Shown here in pieces: positions 1 to 11,815 of a stretch of DNA of 64,000 bases. Positions within the stretch are counted from its first letter, which is position 1, and each line of letters opens with the position of its first letter. The stretch lies in NCBI RefSeq assembly GCF_026210795.1, contig NC_089447.1, forward strand, positions 1,738,501 through 1,802,500, written 5' to 3'. The stretch comes from Rhizophagus irregularis. Lineage: Eukaryota > Glomeromycota > Glomeromycetes > Glomerales > Glomeraceae. Made by a program: the position numbers and the translations under genes. The notes under the pieces were generated by a model that saw nothing but the letters and a program-made list of their open reading frames with translations, made no database searches and was not told the DNA's origin.

Positions 1-1126
1 TTACAATTGTTGAAGGATGGCTTAAATGGATTCTTAAAAAAGTTACTGGTGGATTTCATCTTGTATCTGCAGATACAATTAGATGTGATATTATACAATA
101 TCATATAGATATACGAATAACTATTCAAAAAATTTTAAAAGAAACTTTGGGAAAATTATCATTATCATTAGATATTTGGACTTCAACTGTTGTCAAATCA
201 TATATGGGAATAACTGTACATTTTATTGATAATTCTTGGAAACTTCAACAAATAACTCTTGATTTTATTGAATTAGAAGGTTCTCATACTAGAAAAAATA
301 TTGCAGAAGAGTTAATTACAGTATTAAATTTATATGGTATTTCGAAAAAGGTATAGTTAATAACTATTAAATTACTTATCTATTTTATTGTAACTAAAAT
401 AATTAATTTTTTGTAGATTAATAGTATTACTACTAATAATGCTTCAAATAATGATACCATGTTTAGCTATCTTGAATTATGGGCAAAAGATAACGATATT
501 GATTTTTCTGAAAATAATCAGCAATGTCGATGTTTTGCACATGTTGTAAATCTTGCAGTTCAAGCTGCATTAAAGGAACTAAAACCAGAAATTGATAAAA
601 TTCGGAATCTTATTGTCAAATCCCGTTCATCATCACAACGTCGCAAAAAGTTTTCAGAAATTTCTAAACTTAATGGAGTTGATGATCTATTGCCTATTCT
701 TGATGTTCCAACACGTTGAAATTCAACATATGATATGGTTAAGCGAGCTCTAGATTTAAAAGTGGTATGTATCTGGTATTATAATATTTAATTTATTACA
801 AAGTAAAATAGATATAAATTTTACAACACCTTTTTTACAATTAGGTTTTTGATAAAATTATACTAGCTAATGAATTTTCAGACTTAAACAATATTAAATT
901 AAGTCAATCGGATTGGACATCTCTGGAAAATATTGCAGCATTTTTACGGTGTTTTGCTAAACTTTCAACTGAAATGTGTGCGTTAACATATCGTTTTGCT
1001 GTTTACAAAGACATTTAATAATTGTTATAATTATACGTAATAATAAAAGAAGCAGTCCACTCTAATCCTCTTCAAAGAAATATAACAAACAATATTTCAC
1101 TTTTTTTTTTTTAAAAAAAAAAAAAG

Positions 1127-1178
<52 letters not shown>

Positions 1179-1959
1179 ATATTAAGATAGAGAAGAAAAA
1201 AAGAAAAAAAAGGCCACAATTAGTGCAGTATATCCGATGTATAATCTTCTTATGGGTCATGCTGAAAAAAAAATGAATAAGAACAAAACTTCAAATAATA
1301 TAGCTTTAGCAGCAAATGCAGCATGGAATAAACTTTATGAGTATTACAATAAAGCATCTGAAGAAACACATTATATTGCTACAATCCTTGATCCTCGCTG
1401 GAAAATTAAATATTTTAAGGACTGGGAAGATGGGGAAAATGGAGATGATAATTTGTATTATAAAAATGCCAAAGAAATGTAAGTTAAATTTTCAAAAAAA
1501 ACTACATGAAAAATTTTTAATTAATTTATTGTTTTATTTAAATCCAGGTTTACACGTAAATTTGATGAATATCATTCCATTTATTATCCAGTTTCAGGAA
1601 CTTTAAATAATAATTTGGATGAGGATGAGGACAGTGAAGATTCTTTATTTCCAGTTCCTAAACAGTTTCGTAATAATAACGGGTATGATGAGCTTAATAG
1701 TTACTTCAATAGTACTCCAGAACCAGGAACAATTAATGTACTAGAATGGTGGAAAGGTCATAAAAGTAATTATCCTACATTAGCGAAAATGGCACGAAAT
1801 TATCTGTCTATACCAGCAACTAGTGCGCCAGTAGAACGATTATTTAGTGAAAGTGGTAATCTAATAACTCCAGAACGAAATAGACTCAGAAGTGACATAA
1901 TTCGCGCAATTATGTGTCTTAGAAGTTGGTTAACTATTCCTAATATTACAAATCAGTAA
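1..1959 (+). pseudogene. Decayed hAT-family transposase (RICESLEEPER-like), 5' end outside window
   Basis: A degraded hAT transposase reads left to right and enters from beyond the window. Seen: a LSLDIWTS motif (the first catalytic Asp region) near 155-190, a short GT-AG intron at about 351-416, the AHVVNLAVQ motif near 540-560, and a C-terminal dimerisation domain with SIPATSAPVERLFS and RNRL motifs at 1799-1945. The frame is broken: TGA at 717-719 replaces the Trp expected in the conserved RWNSTY motif (one G to A change), the 780-1240 part is scrambled, and an A-rich run interrupts it at 1101-1173. The hAT assignment rests on the combination of these motifs. No right terminal repeat was recognised after the stop at 1959. 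It differs from the intact hAT element at 11816-14258. Confidence 0.85.
1101..1173. repeat. T/A homopolymer tract inside the hAT remnant
   Basis: Twelve T bases are followed by about 60 A bases with a single G interruption. The tract lies where the hAT reading frame is lost. It could be a retroposed tail or simple-sequence expansion; assembly length is unreliable here. Confidence 0.8.
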
Positions 1960-2160
1960 AATCTAAGTAATTCTAAGTATTTTACATAAATAAATAAAAA
2001 TTCACATTTTGCGATATTAAAAACATGTTTAACAATTTTATTTAATTTAATTTTTTGGGTTATACTAAAAACAAAAATGTAATACATGCCATAATACATC
2101 AATTTAAACAAAAATCAAAATAAATTATACAATAAAAAAGAGTAACATAATTAAGAAATA

Positions 2161-2850
2161 AACAAAATGCAATATTTCCTTCAAGATCCAGGTCGTCCAT
2201 TCGTCCAGGATTGCTAAAAAGAGGAGGAAACGTTAATTACGTTTCCAGAAAGGATAAAGATAAAAAAAAAGAACGAAATAACCTACCACATTTTGTTCGT
2301 TTAAGATCCAGGCTGTCTCACTCATCTGTTTGCTAAAAAGAGTAGGGAAACGTTAATTACGTTTCCAGAAAGTATAAAGATAAAAAAAAAGAACGAAATA
2401 ACCTACCACGGTTCGTTCGTTTAAGATCCAAGTTGTCTACTCGTCTGTTCGTTCAGAGTTGCTAAAAAGAGAAGGAAAACGTTAATTACGTTCCCTGAAA
2501 GTATAAAAATCAAAAAAATGAATGAAAAAAGAACAAAATAACTTACCGGAATTTCATTCAAGATTCCAGTTCGTTCAGCTTCGTCCGTTCGCCTAAGTTC
2601 TGTTCCTGAAAAAAAGAAAAAAAGAAATTTTAAAAAAATAAGTTAAAAGAAAAAAAAAGAACGAAATGACTCACCAGTCACTACATTTCGTTTAAGATCC
2701 CAATTGTTCAGCTTTGTCTGTTCATCTGGGTTCGCTAAAGTAAAAGAAAAAGGAAGCGTTAATGATGTTTCCTGAAGTAAAAAAAAATGAAAAAAAGGAA
2801 CGAATTGAATTACCTTTCCATTTGTTCAGGCTCATTTAGCAAGAAGCTTT
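2161..2850 (-). repeat. Tandem array of six micro-exon-like modules with splice-site borders
   Basis: Six diverged units recur every 119-143 bp. Read on the minus strand, each has an acceptor-like tract (CTTTTTAG or TTTTTCAG), a segment of about 46-60 nt carrying a GGATCTTAAACGAA-type core, and in five of the six a good donor (GTAGGT twice, GTAAGT, GTGAGT, GTAATT). The intron-like spacers of about 80 nt often carry a hairpin near their 3' end: GGAAACGT, five-base loop, ACGTTTCC. The exon-like parts are not open in a common frame (one unit has stops in all three), so coding is unproven. It may be a decayed micro-exon gene, a non-coding spliced transcript or an introner-like repeat. A related array lies at 31380-32200. 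Confidence 0.6.
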
Positions 2851-3243
2851 ATCTGATTAAATTCAAGAGATTTCCCATTATGTTTAATAACAACTGCTTT
2901 ATTCGAGAAATCGGTATTAATTTAGTGAATTTTATTTGACGCTAATAGTCATATAGAAGAAAACCTTTTTTAATTTTTAAAAAAGGAAAGTATATCTGTG
3001 GATTTTTGGAATTAGATTGTTGTAATTAAGTTTCACAAAAACTGTACTACATGATAATCCAATGTAATATTGATCAGATGATCAAAAAAAATTTTTGACT
3101 TGAACTCCACTTCAAACCCCATCGTCTATATTTAAAACCCATATAACTTGGAAGTTAGAGTAACCTGACAATTTCGCAGATATAGTAGTAGTTACTAAAT
3201 AATGGTTTAATACTTTTTGTCAGATATTTAGGTATATAATATA

Positions 3244-3370
3244 AAGATGTTAGCCGTAATTCAAAAAAGTGTCGTAATACAAAATTTTTATATGCCGTAA
3301 TTAATTAAGGCTATAAAAATCTTATAGCTGTAATTCAAAATTTTTTAAAAAATAATTAAGGCTAACATCT
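3244..3370. mobile_element. MITE with AAGATGTTAGCC ends
   Basis: Inverted ends of about 18 bp (AAGATGTTAGCCGTAATT against AAGATGTTAGCCTTAATT) bound a 127-bp AT-rich unit flanked by TA on both sides. This suggests a Tc1/mariner-type non-autonomous element. It contains a second internal palindrome and no coding capacity. Confidence 0.6.
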
Positions 3371-4208
3371 TTAGTATAATATTGTTATAAAGCTGTGTTT
3401 ATTTTGTTATTAAATTTTAAATATTTTACAAGATAATTTTAAAGTTATTGACAAATTTTTCATATCTATAGCATAATATGGCTTGTCTCTTATTAGTGTA
3501 TGAAGATTGTATATAATGATTAATAAATTTTACTAAATCATGTCTAATAAAAAATGTAAAAAACATGTTGATATATCGTAAAATAATATTAAAATCATCA
3601 TGTCGTGATTCCAAAATTTGCAGATATATACTAAAAAGTTACGCAACATTAAATCAAATTCAAATTTAAACGTATCAAATTCGATCAAATTCAAATTTAA
3701 ATTAAACTAATCAAATAAAATCAAATATCTGATTCGAGAAATCAAATCAAATACAAATTGACCATATATTTGATTTGATTTGATTTTGCAGAACCCTACA
3801 ACTTAGTTACAGCATTACTACCTAATTATAGCATTATGATCTAGTTACAGCATTAGGTAGTTATTTATTTACTACAATTACAATTAATTGCTAACTACAA
3901 TTATTACATATGATTACATTTTTATCACATACTTATATAATTACGTAACAAATATTAAATCTTTTACTATGATTACTCTATTTTAACTATGTATACATGT
4001 GACTACATTATTTATTACGTACTTATGTAGCTACATAATAACTAGTCTAATGCACTAACAAAAATTTAGCAGTCATATGACATACTTTTAATCATCACAG
4101 GCAGCAGTTTTAGTTTCTCAGTAAAAATGAAAATGTGAAATGATTTTATTATATCACCTTAGAAAGGTGTAATGTACTATAACCATTACCATTCACATAA
4201 CTGCCATG

Positions 4209-4359
4209 TAGAGCTTTGAAAATAACTCGCATAAACTCATATTTTTGACTCGTATAATTGTAAATTTTCGTTTAATTATATTCTAATTTAATAAAAAGTA
4301 CTTTAAAATTAAGGTTTTTAACTCGTGACTTGACTCAACTCGACTCATTAGGAGCTCTA
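4209..4359. mobile_element. hAT-type MITE with 8-bp target duplication CTGCCATG
   Basis: A 151-bp element starts TAGAGCTTTG and ends in the inverse of TAGAGCTCC. It is flanked by perfect 8-bp duplications CTGCCATG (4201-4208 and 4360-4367). Subterminal ACTCG/GACTCA motifs repeat on both sides, as is common in hAT elements. It has no coding capacity. Confidence 0.8.
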
Positions 4360-4367
4360 CTGCCATG

Positions 4368-5430
4368 TTTATATTGTTTATATTTATCTTAGCAACAGAA
4401 TTTTTTTGTAATCTGATCTCTATTTGTTACCTGCATAATATATTATTTGTATTACCATAAATATATAGCTGAGAAGTGTTATGATAAAATGATCCAAAAA
4501 TGTATTACACAAATTTTTAAAATAGAAAATTTTTTATGCAGATTACCAGAAATGATAATAATTATATGATCTGTATTCACACATATAATGTATAAATAGA
4601 CTATTTAGTAAATATAAAGTTTTATTTAATTTAATTTCATAATGTAAAAATAAAATAAATAAAAAGATAAAATTAAAGTAAAATCAAAATTAAAATAAAA
4701 TTACAAAGTCAAAGTATAAAAAATCCCAATAAAAAAAAGAAGAAAAATAAATTCAAAAAAGAAATATAAAAAGAAATCTAAAAATAATCTAAAAAAAAAT
4801 CTAAAGAAGAAATCCAAAAAAATTCAATAAAATCTAACTAAAAGAAATCCAATAAAATTCAAGAAGAAATTCAGAGAAGTTCAAATAAAAATCCAGCCAA
4901 AATAGAAGAAATCCAAATCTAAATAAAAAAAGACTAGTTAGTTATTGTAAAGAAACTAGACTTCTAAAATTCTGAAAAATTTGAAACTTATCAAAATAAT
5001 AGCAAAAATAAAAACATTAAAAAATGATAAAGAAACTTTTTAAAAAAGACATTAAGAATGTTTAAAAATTGTTAAAAAATATTGAAAGATGTTAAAGAAT
5101 ACCAAAACTCAAAAAAAGATTATTAAAAAAAATTAATCAGGTGATATTACTTATATTAAATAAATTTATATAATAAAAATTAATAGGTGATATCATGCAT
5201 TTAGATGATTCATCAGAGTAGTACAAATTAGTTATATTTGTGTATAATATTATGCAATTTAAATAATCTTTTTTTTTAATCTTTAAACTTTATAAAATAA
5301 AAAAAAAAATTCATTAAAATTGGATTACTGAATTTTAAAATACTTGCAAAAATTTCAATAAATATATTATATATAATTTATTATTAATAAAAAATACAAT
5401 ATTACTATAAAGATATATTGTAAAACCTAA
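4368..5430. other. Gene-free AT-rich stretch
   Basis: No coding region was recognised. From about 4620 to 5130 the + strand is an A-rich degenerate sequence built of short AAATCCAA-like words. The preceding interval 3373-4200 is similar and includes CAAATTCAAATTT repeats at 3650-3790 that resemble the subterminal repeats of a decayed element ending in TTTTGCAGAACCCTA. Confidence 0.6.
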
Positions 5431-5640
5431 TTGTAGAATCTAACCACCCTTCCCTATCAAATCAACTGATTTCTGGCCCTTTAGGATGAATTTTAAGATA
5501 CAATTTTACTACCATTGAATTCTTCTCATTGAGAAAAATCCAATGATATAAATTTTATTAAAATCCAATCAGTAAATCACTTAAAAACAGGGGGTGTATA
5601 GGATAAAAACTCCCCTTGTAGTATGCAATTTTGGCCAGAA
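5430..5640. repeat. Decayed copy of a dispersed element carrying the shared palindrome core
   Basis: The part at about 5493-5550 matches, with many mismatches, the internal core found in both palindromic elements at 38051 and 61575 (ATTTTACTACCATT followed by TTGAGA and TCCAATGA). The next 90 bp (GGGTGTATAGGATAA region) also resemble 22600-22680. It is an old degenerate repeat with no coding capacity. Confidence 0.55.
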
Positions 5641-5680
5641 TCAATATACACAAACTCAAATCTGTTAAATTAGTGGGGTA

Positions 5681-5800
5681 CAGTGAGGGTGTACGATATT
5701 AACGTACAAACTGGCCGGAATTAACGTTAACGCTATCACGTGCAAGTGCATACCTCCTAAACTCGGGCCAGTTTGTACGTTAAAATTGTACACCCCACTG
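5681..5800. mobile_element. Tc1/mariner-type MITE with CAGTG ends
   Basis: A 120-bp element has imperfect inverted ends of about 38 bp beginning CAGTGAGGGTGTAC and CAGTGGGGTGTAC, flanked by TA at 5679-5680 and 5801-5802. CAGTG termini and TA duplication are typical of Tc1/mariner derivatives. It lies 11 bp from the next MITE. Confidence 0.75.
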
Positions 5801-5811
5801 TATGTTAAGTA

Positions 5812-5922
5812 CCCCGAAAATAAGCACCCTGGCTAGAATTATGGCGATTTTGGCCAGAAATTATGAGGATCTTGGCCGGCATCAAGTGCAAAAAAGGGGT
5901 GCTTATATACCGCAAAATATGG
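5812..5922. mobile_element. MITE related to the copy at 31505-31641 (inverted)
   Basis: A 111-bp element flanked by TA has its right end intact (inverse of CCATATTTTGCGGTATATAA) and its left end eroded (CCCCGAAAATAAGCACC). The interior, with TTGGCCGGCATCAAGTGC, is the reverse complement of the element at 31505-31641. No coding capacity. Confidence 0.7.
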
Positions 5923-6166
5923 TATATATTTTACAAATATATTAATGTTAAATGTAATTAGATTTTCATACAACAAAACCAAATTATTAAATAGATAAAT
6001 AGATTATAAATAAACTCTTTTTTATTACTTAATTCATCATAAATCAATTCATTTTTAATCATCCATTAAAAAAATTAATAATATTAATCCAATTACAATA
6101 AATATCATGTTATTGCATAATAAATAAAGCTAATTATTACAAGAAATTTTCTTCCAAATCTAAAAA

Positions 6167-9100
6167 CTAGATATGTTTTTTTGTCATAACAGGCACAGGT
6201 TTAATCTCCCTATAAAATAGAAAAGATGTTAATAAATTAAAAGTACAATTTCAAAATATTTACATATAATGAATATCTAAAATTTACCAAATTTGATCTG
6301 CATATTCTTGGATAGCACGGTCACTATATATTATAGAATGATTAATAAAGTTAAATACAAATTGAAAATGTACTAAATGTAATATTATACATACGATGAA
6401 AATTTGCCCATATGTGCAGAGCACATAATACTCTTCGTTGTCCATCCTTCTTGATCCTTATACGATTCATCCACCAACTTTTGTGTATCAAGATATGATT
6501 GGAAGTCATCAGAAATCAAATAATAATCTTTACCATGAGTCAAAGTGTTGATTAAAGGTGCAAAGATGCGTGAATCACCAAATTGACCTGATTCGATATC
6601 ATTAATTACAGCTTGTAAAGAAGGATCCACTGGTACGCTACGATATCTAGATTGATAATGAAAGCAAAAAAAAAAGCGCTTAACAATTTCTACATTTTGT
6701 TTATTCACATGAATTTTGCTTACCTATGAGCATGTCTCAGGTCATCAACTTGATGAGCCAAATTTCCAAACATGAAAATGTTATCGTCACCAATTTCTTC
6801 ACAAATTTCAATATTAGCACCATCAACGGTACCAAGAATTAAACCTCCATTCAAAACAAATTTCATGTTACTGGTACCGGAAGCTTCTGTACCAGCTGTT
6901 GAAATATGCTGCGAAATGTCTGATGCTGGAATAATAATTTCAGCAACTGAGACGTTGTAATCTGGGATAAAGACAACCTTCATAAAAAAAATATAAATAC
7001 CATATTAAATATAATTCATATTATAATGATGATAATGATGAAATATTTTTTACCTTCAAAGAATCTTCAATTGAATTATCGTTGTTTACGACTTCAGCAA
7101 CACTATTTATTAGCTTAATGACCAATTTTGCGATATAATAACCTTCGAGTTTAAGAGACTAAGTTAATAATCATTAAATTTCTGAATTATTTATACTTAA
7201 ATTACTAACCAGGAGCAGCTTTTCCTCCGAAAATGACAACTCGATGAACAACACAGGCTCTTTCTTCAGAGGTCATCTTTTTTAATGTATTGTATCGGTG
7301 AATAACACTAAAAATAAAATAGTTGATTAATTATTTATCAAATAATATAATAAATTCAAAAATGAAGTTGAACATACCCCAAAATATTCATAAATTGTCT
7401 CTTGTACTCATGGATTCTTTTAACTTGGACATCAAACAAAGCATTCGAATTCACCGTAACCCCGGTTGCTTTTTGGATATAATCAGCCAAACGAACCTAA
7501 CACGATGAAAATTCAACATTCCAATTATTATACAATTATTATAATATTAGGATCAAACGTTGCATACTTTGTTTGAAAGTTTAGCGGCGACCCAACGTTT
7601 TCTGAAATCCTTATTGTTAACGTGTGATTTAAGCCCTTTCAATAAATCAAGATTCTAATAAATTCATATTAGTAATAATAAAAAAAATAGTAAAATAATT
7701 TAATTTAATTAAATTGAATGATGCAAGTTTACCTTTAACCAATTTTTACTTCCTAAGGTTTCAGTTATTAATTCACTTAATTTAGGATTGGCCTGATGTA
7801 ACCATCTAATGAAAGAATTTGTTATAATTAATTAAGAATTACGTCAAAGTAGAAATTTAATAATTAACTCAAAAGTACCTGCGAGGGGTAATACCATTTG
7901 TCTTATTTTCAAATTTACTTTCACCATAAAATTGGATGAAATCTTTGAAAATCTAATTAAAAAAAAAACACTTTGTTAATCAAAATGAAAAAAAAAACAT
8001 ATTATAATTTATAATTTGTCTTTACCGTTTGCTTAATCAATTCTGAATGTAACGCGGCAACGCCATTGACCCGATGGGAACCTAATAACAACCAATTGAG
8101 GTCAAGTCTGATTAAATTTTCATAAATATGGAATTTAAAGTGACTTACCAACAATGGCAAGATGTGCCATTCTAATAAAAAAATATATATATTTGCGTTA
8201 ATTAAATATCAAAAACATAAATTGAATGACTTTCTGTTAAAACCAACCTCACGAATTGAGGTGTTGATTCTTCAATAATAGACAATTTGGCCAAAAGATC
8301 ACGGTTATTAGGGATAGCCTTTTCTACTTTTTGTAAGAAGAACTGTAATCATATAAAAGTAGATTTTTAGAGTTAAGTGTTATTAAAGATCGTCCACTTC
8401 GATTACCACGTTACCTACCAAATTGATATCAAAGATGATTTGCATATGTCTTGGTAACAAATATTGTATCATGGGAACTGGCCATCTTTCCATAGCTTCG
8501 GGAAGAATAGTGTGATTTGTGAAAGCAAAAGTTTGTGTAACAATGGCCCATGCTTCATCCCAACCAATTCCTTCAAGATCAACCAATATTCTTTGAAGTT
8601 CGACAATAGCAAGTGTCGGATGGGTATCTATGGAAATATTTAATGTCAATACTAAACATATTATTTACAAACCGAAGTAACATCACTTATTCGAAATGCA
8701 AACCATTCAATTGGATGGCGACCTAAGTAAGAAATAAAAAAAAGATAAGTAAATAATATACATTTTAGAAATAACACGTTACACGGATTTTATCCATAAT
8801 TACTTGTAAGGGGAAATTACTCCACGGTTTTTCTGATTTTTTGAAACGGCGAACACTACAAATTAATAACAATTACTTATAAATATAACATTTTTCAATA
8901 TATTATACGAATGTCTCAATTAATAAGTACTCACATATCGAAAAGGCTAGCGGCTACCCAGAAATATTGCTGTTTAAGACGTAATTCTTTACCAACCATA
9001 TGGTTATCATTAGGATACAAGACAGCAGTTATGTTTTCAGCTTGCATCTGTTCATAAACAGCTTGTTCGTATTGACCTTCGTTGAATCGGGTAAGATCAA

Positions 9101-10671
9101 ATTGACGCTTGGGTTTACTACTCCAAAGACGGATGTTAATACAATTTTTGGTACCATATCCTAATTAGGAAATAAATATTCATAAATGAATGTCACAAAA
9201 AAACAGTGGTAAAAATTGAAATTAGGCAATCATTAACCTGGAATGGGTACATCATATGCAATTGCTTGAAGTGTATCACCGCCTTCCCACGCATATCGTT
9301 CATGACCTTCTTCATCAGTATAACGATTTACGGAGCCGCAAAATTGAACATCAACCACAACATCGAGACGAGGCAATTCCCATGGATTATCAAAGTTAAG
9401 CCAATAATCCGGAAATTCAATTTGGTATCCGTCCTTTAATCTATAAAAACAGCCGGTTTATATTTAATTAGATTTAATAAACAAAAACATTTTCATCATT
9501 ATAATATAAAATCGATTAATTATCGATAGTGTACCTTTGTTGAAAGATACCATAAGTGTACCTAAGACCATAACCCCAAGCAGGATAATCCATAGTAGCT
9601 AAAGAATCCATATAACAAGCAGCAAGACGACCTAAACCACCATTGCCGAGGGCAGCATCGACTTCTTGTTCAAGAACGTCTTCCATCGTAAAACCCAATT
9701 CCTTGATGCCCCCTGAAAGGAAAAGATAGAATTATGCATAAACTCAGAATTGAATAATCGCGTAATAAGCGCATTAAAGTATTCATGTGATATACCCCCA
9801 TAGTTGTCTTTTAATCCCAAATTGAGAAGAGCATTATCTAATGATCTTCCCAGCAAGAATTCCAAAGACAAATAATATACACGCTTAGAATCAACTTCAG
9901 TATGGGTCTAATATGAAATTAGGAGATTAATTGCGAAAAAAATAATTTATGTGATCAGAATTTAAAATTGCCATTGTTTTATGTGGCTATAATCTAGTTA
10001 ACGAGGATATTATTTGCAAAATTAATTGACAAACATCTTATATAAGTGTAATATTATGCATACAAGTCATTGGCTTTAATTAATGATCGAATTTGATTTA
10101 TTACAATAGCATTAAACTTGCAGTAATCTTTACTGTGTGATTCAAGGCTAATGAAACACATATTCTTTTGTATGAAACTAACCAAACCACTTAAAAAGCA
10201 CTAACCTGTTGCGTTTCATTCCATCTCTTGATTAATCGATCTCGAACGCTGTAAAATTAGTAATTAGTAGACCTGTTATAGTGATCCTAATAAGAAACCA
10301 CGAATTTGAGTTTACGACTTACCTATGAGCCGTTGCTTGATATGCGCTAAAATTATCAATATTATAGATCGATCTAGCGAGTGTTGTAGTCACGTGACGA
10401 ATAAATGATTTTTGAAAAGATTCCTTATCTTATGAAAAGCATAATTTTCAATCAAAAACTTTTCATTGATTTGTCAAATTAACTAATTTTATCGGATCAA
10501 ATACGAACCATCAGATTCATCAGCACCATATTTTTCCCACAAAGCTAAAGTTTCTTTAGGCAATTTAGCTATTTCTTTTTTAAGTTCTTTTTTCCCAACT
10601 CCGGTATAAGTACGTTTATGGTGGCCAGGCTTTGTAGTACCGTCAGCTTCAGCAACGTTAGCATTAGACAT
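6167..10671 (-). CDS. GPH1: Glycogen phosphorylase
   Basis: Cytosolic glycogen phosphorylase releases glucose-1-phosphate from the ends of glycogen chains using pyridoxal phosphate. Twenty-three exons join to 876 codons plus a TAG stop: 10671-10509, 10428-10323, 10248-10206, 9907-9796, 9712-9535, 9440-9238, 9160-8935, 8855-8783, 8722-8704, 8627-8419, 8342-8248, 8171-8149, 8081-8026, 7952-7879, 7805-7733, 7654-7568, 7496-7378, 7307-7210, 7142-7054, 6977-6724, 6646-6395, 6323-6288, 6209-6167. Visible motifs are AAYQATAHSVRD-like [31 protein letters not shown] (formed across a junction), and EASGTSNMK with the PLP lysine at about residue 721. Length matches the family (about 840-900 aa). Two exons are only 19 and 23 nt. 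The exon 1/2 border (GTTCGT donor) is the least certain join. Confidence 0.97.
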
Positions 10672-11390
10672 GATATATTGATATGTAAGTTACAAAGAGA
10701 AATAAAAATAAAAAATTTTACAAATGGGAAAAAAGGAGGATATTTATCGAAAAGTAGTAATCAGCAAAATCAGTTAAAAAACCATGTGTAAAAAAGATAT
10801 GTGCATGTTGCACAAATAAGATAAGGTGATCTTAAATCTAAATAATCGATAAATTACAAATAAATGCTATCATCATGGTGTCAGAAATAACAATCAATAG
10901 CGGTTTAACGCCTCCTTGACTCTTATTTCTTTGTGTTATCGTTTAACAAAGAACACAATTCGTTTTGCTGATCGGTACTTTGTCTAAAATGAAAAAAAAA
11001 TGCTGGCATATTACATCACTACAGATTTCATAATAAGTTTTCTTTCCGAATTTTTACATTTTAGGAAATATTAAGAACATAAGTGTATGTTCATATTTAG
11101 CGAACTGTGTTGGTAATTCTAAGGTTTGGGCGACATGCGATTGCAGGATTCTAAAATATTGCTCAGGACTGGATAAATGAACCGTTTTTAATATTAAGAA
11201 TAGTCATTCAACATATTTGTTACAATAATAATAGTGATTTGTCAAATACTTATATAATAATAAATGAAGACACTTATTGCTTAACATATTTTCTATATTT
11301 TAATTTAAAATATGTAAATATCGAATGATATTTCATGTGGATTACTAAATTTGTATTTTTCTCCAATGATGACAAACATTCTTTAATCCT
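10672..11390. other. Intergenic region between uS14m and GPH1
   Basis: About 720 bp contain the upstream region of the phosphorylase gene and the 3' flank of uS14m. No further coding region or RNA gene was recognised. It is less repetitive than other intergenic parts of the window. Confidence 0.6.
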
Positions 11391-11726
11391 TCACCAAACG
11401 GCTTTTTTGACTCCAGGTATCTCTCCATTTAAAGCTTTCAATCTAAATTGATACCGGCAAAGTCTTGAATCTCGAAAGATACCACGAGCTCGACCAGTTT
11501 CAGTACAACGGTTTCTGATTGTTGAAGGTCGTGCATGACGAGGGAAAGAATTTAGCATAAGTTGAGCATGTTGCCTAATTCTTGGGTGAACCTGTTCGTT
11601 ACGTGTAATAAATCGATAAGCTTGTCGAATTAATTCAGTGGCTGCAACTGTTTCGCGAGTTTTTATGTCGCGACGAACTCTTGCTTGACTTAAAATACGA
11701 AAATGCATTGTTTCTTTTTTTTCCAA
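11391..11726 (-). CDS. MRP2: Mitochondrial small-subunit ribosomal protein uS14m
   Basis: An uninterrupted 111-codon frame encodes a basic protein of the uS14 family, part of the head of the mitochondrial small ribosomal subunit. The diagnostic C-terminal block is visible: RNRCTETGRARGIFRD, then a YQFRLKAL stretch and the terminal GEIPGVKKAVW. It lacks the paired Cys-x2-Cys of zinc-binding uS14, as usual for mitochondrial forms. Length is close to yeast Mrp2 (about 115 aa). The first ATG at 11726 was chosen; a second Met six codons later is possible. The start lies only 81 bp from a hAT target duplication, so its promoter was separated from its divergent neighbour USE1 by that insertion. Confidence 0.95.
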   Translation of the reverse strand: MEKKETMHFRILSQARVRRDIKTRETVAATELIRQAYRFITRNEQVHPRIRQHAQLMLNSFPRHARPSTIRNRCTETGRARGIFRDSRLCRYQFRLKALNGEIPGVKKAVW

Positions 11727-11815
11727 TGAAGCCAGTCGATCAAATTTGTGATTTTAACCATCCAATCGGAATTAATTACGTTTTAGTTTGAGAATCAAAT
11801 GTGATCACTGATCAG

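Noticed and set aside
6772-6960. 62-codon + strand frame
   Set aside because: Antisense shadow of the PLP-lysine exon of glycogen phosphorylase.
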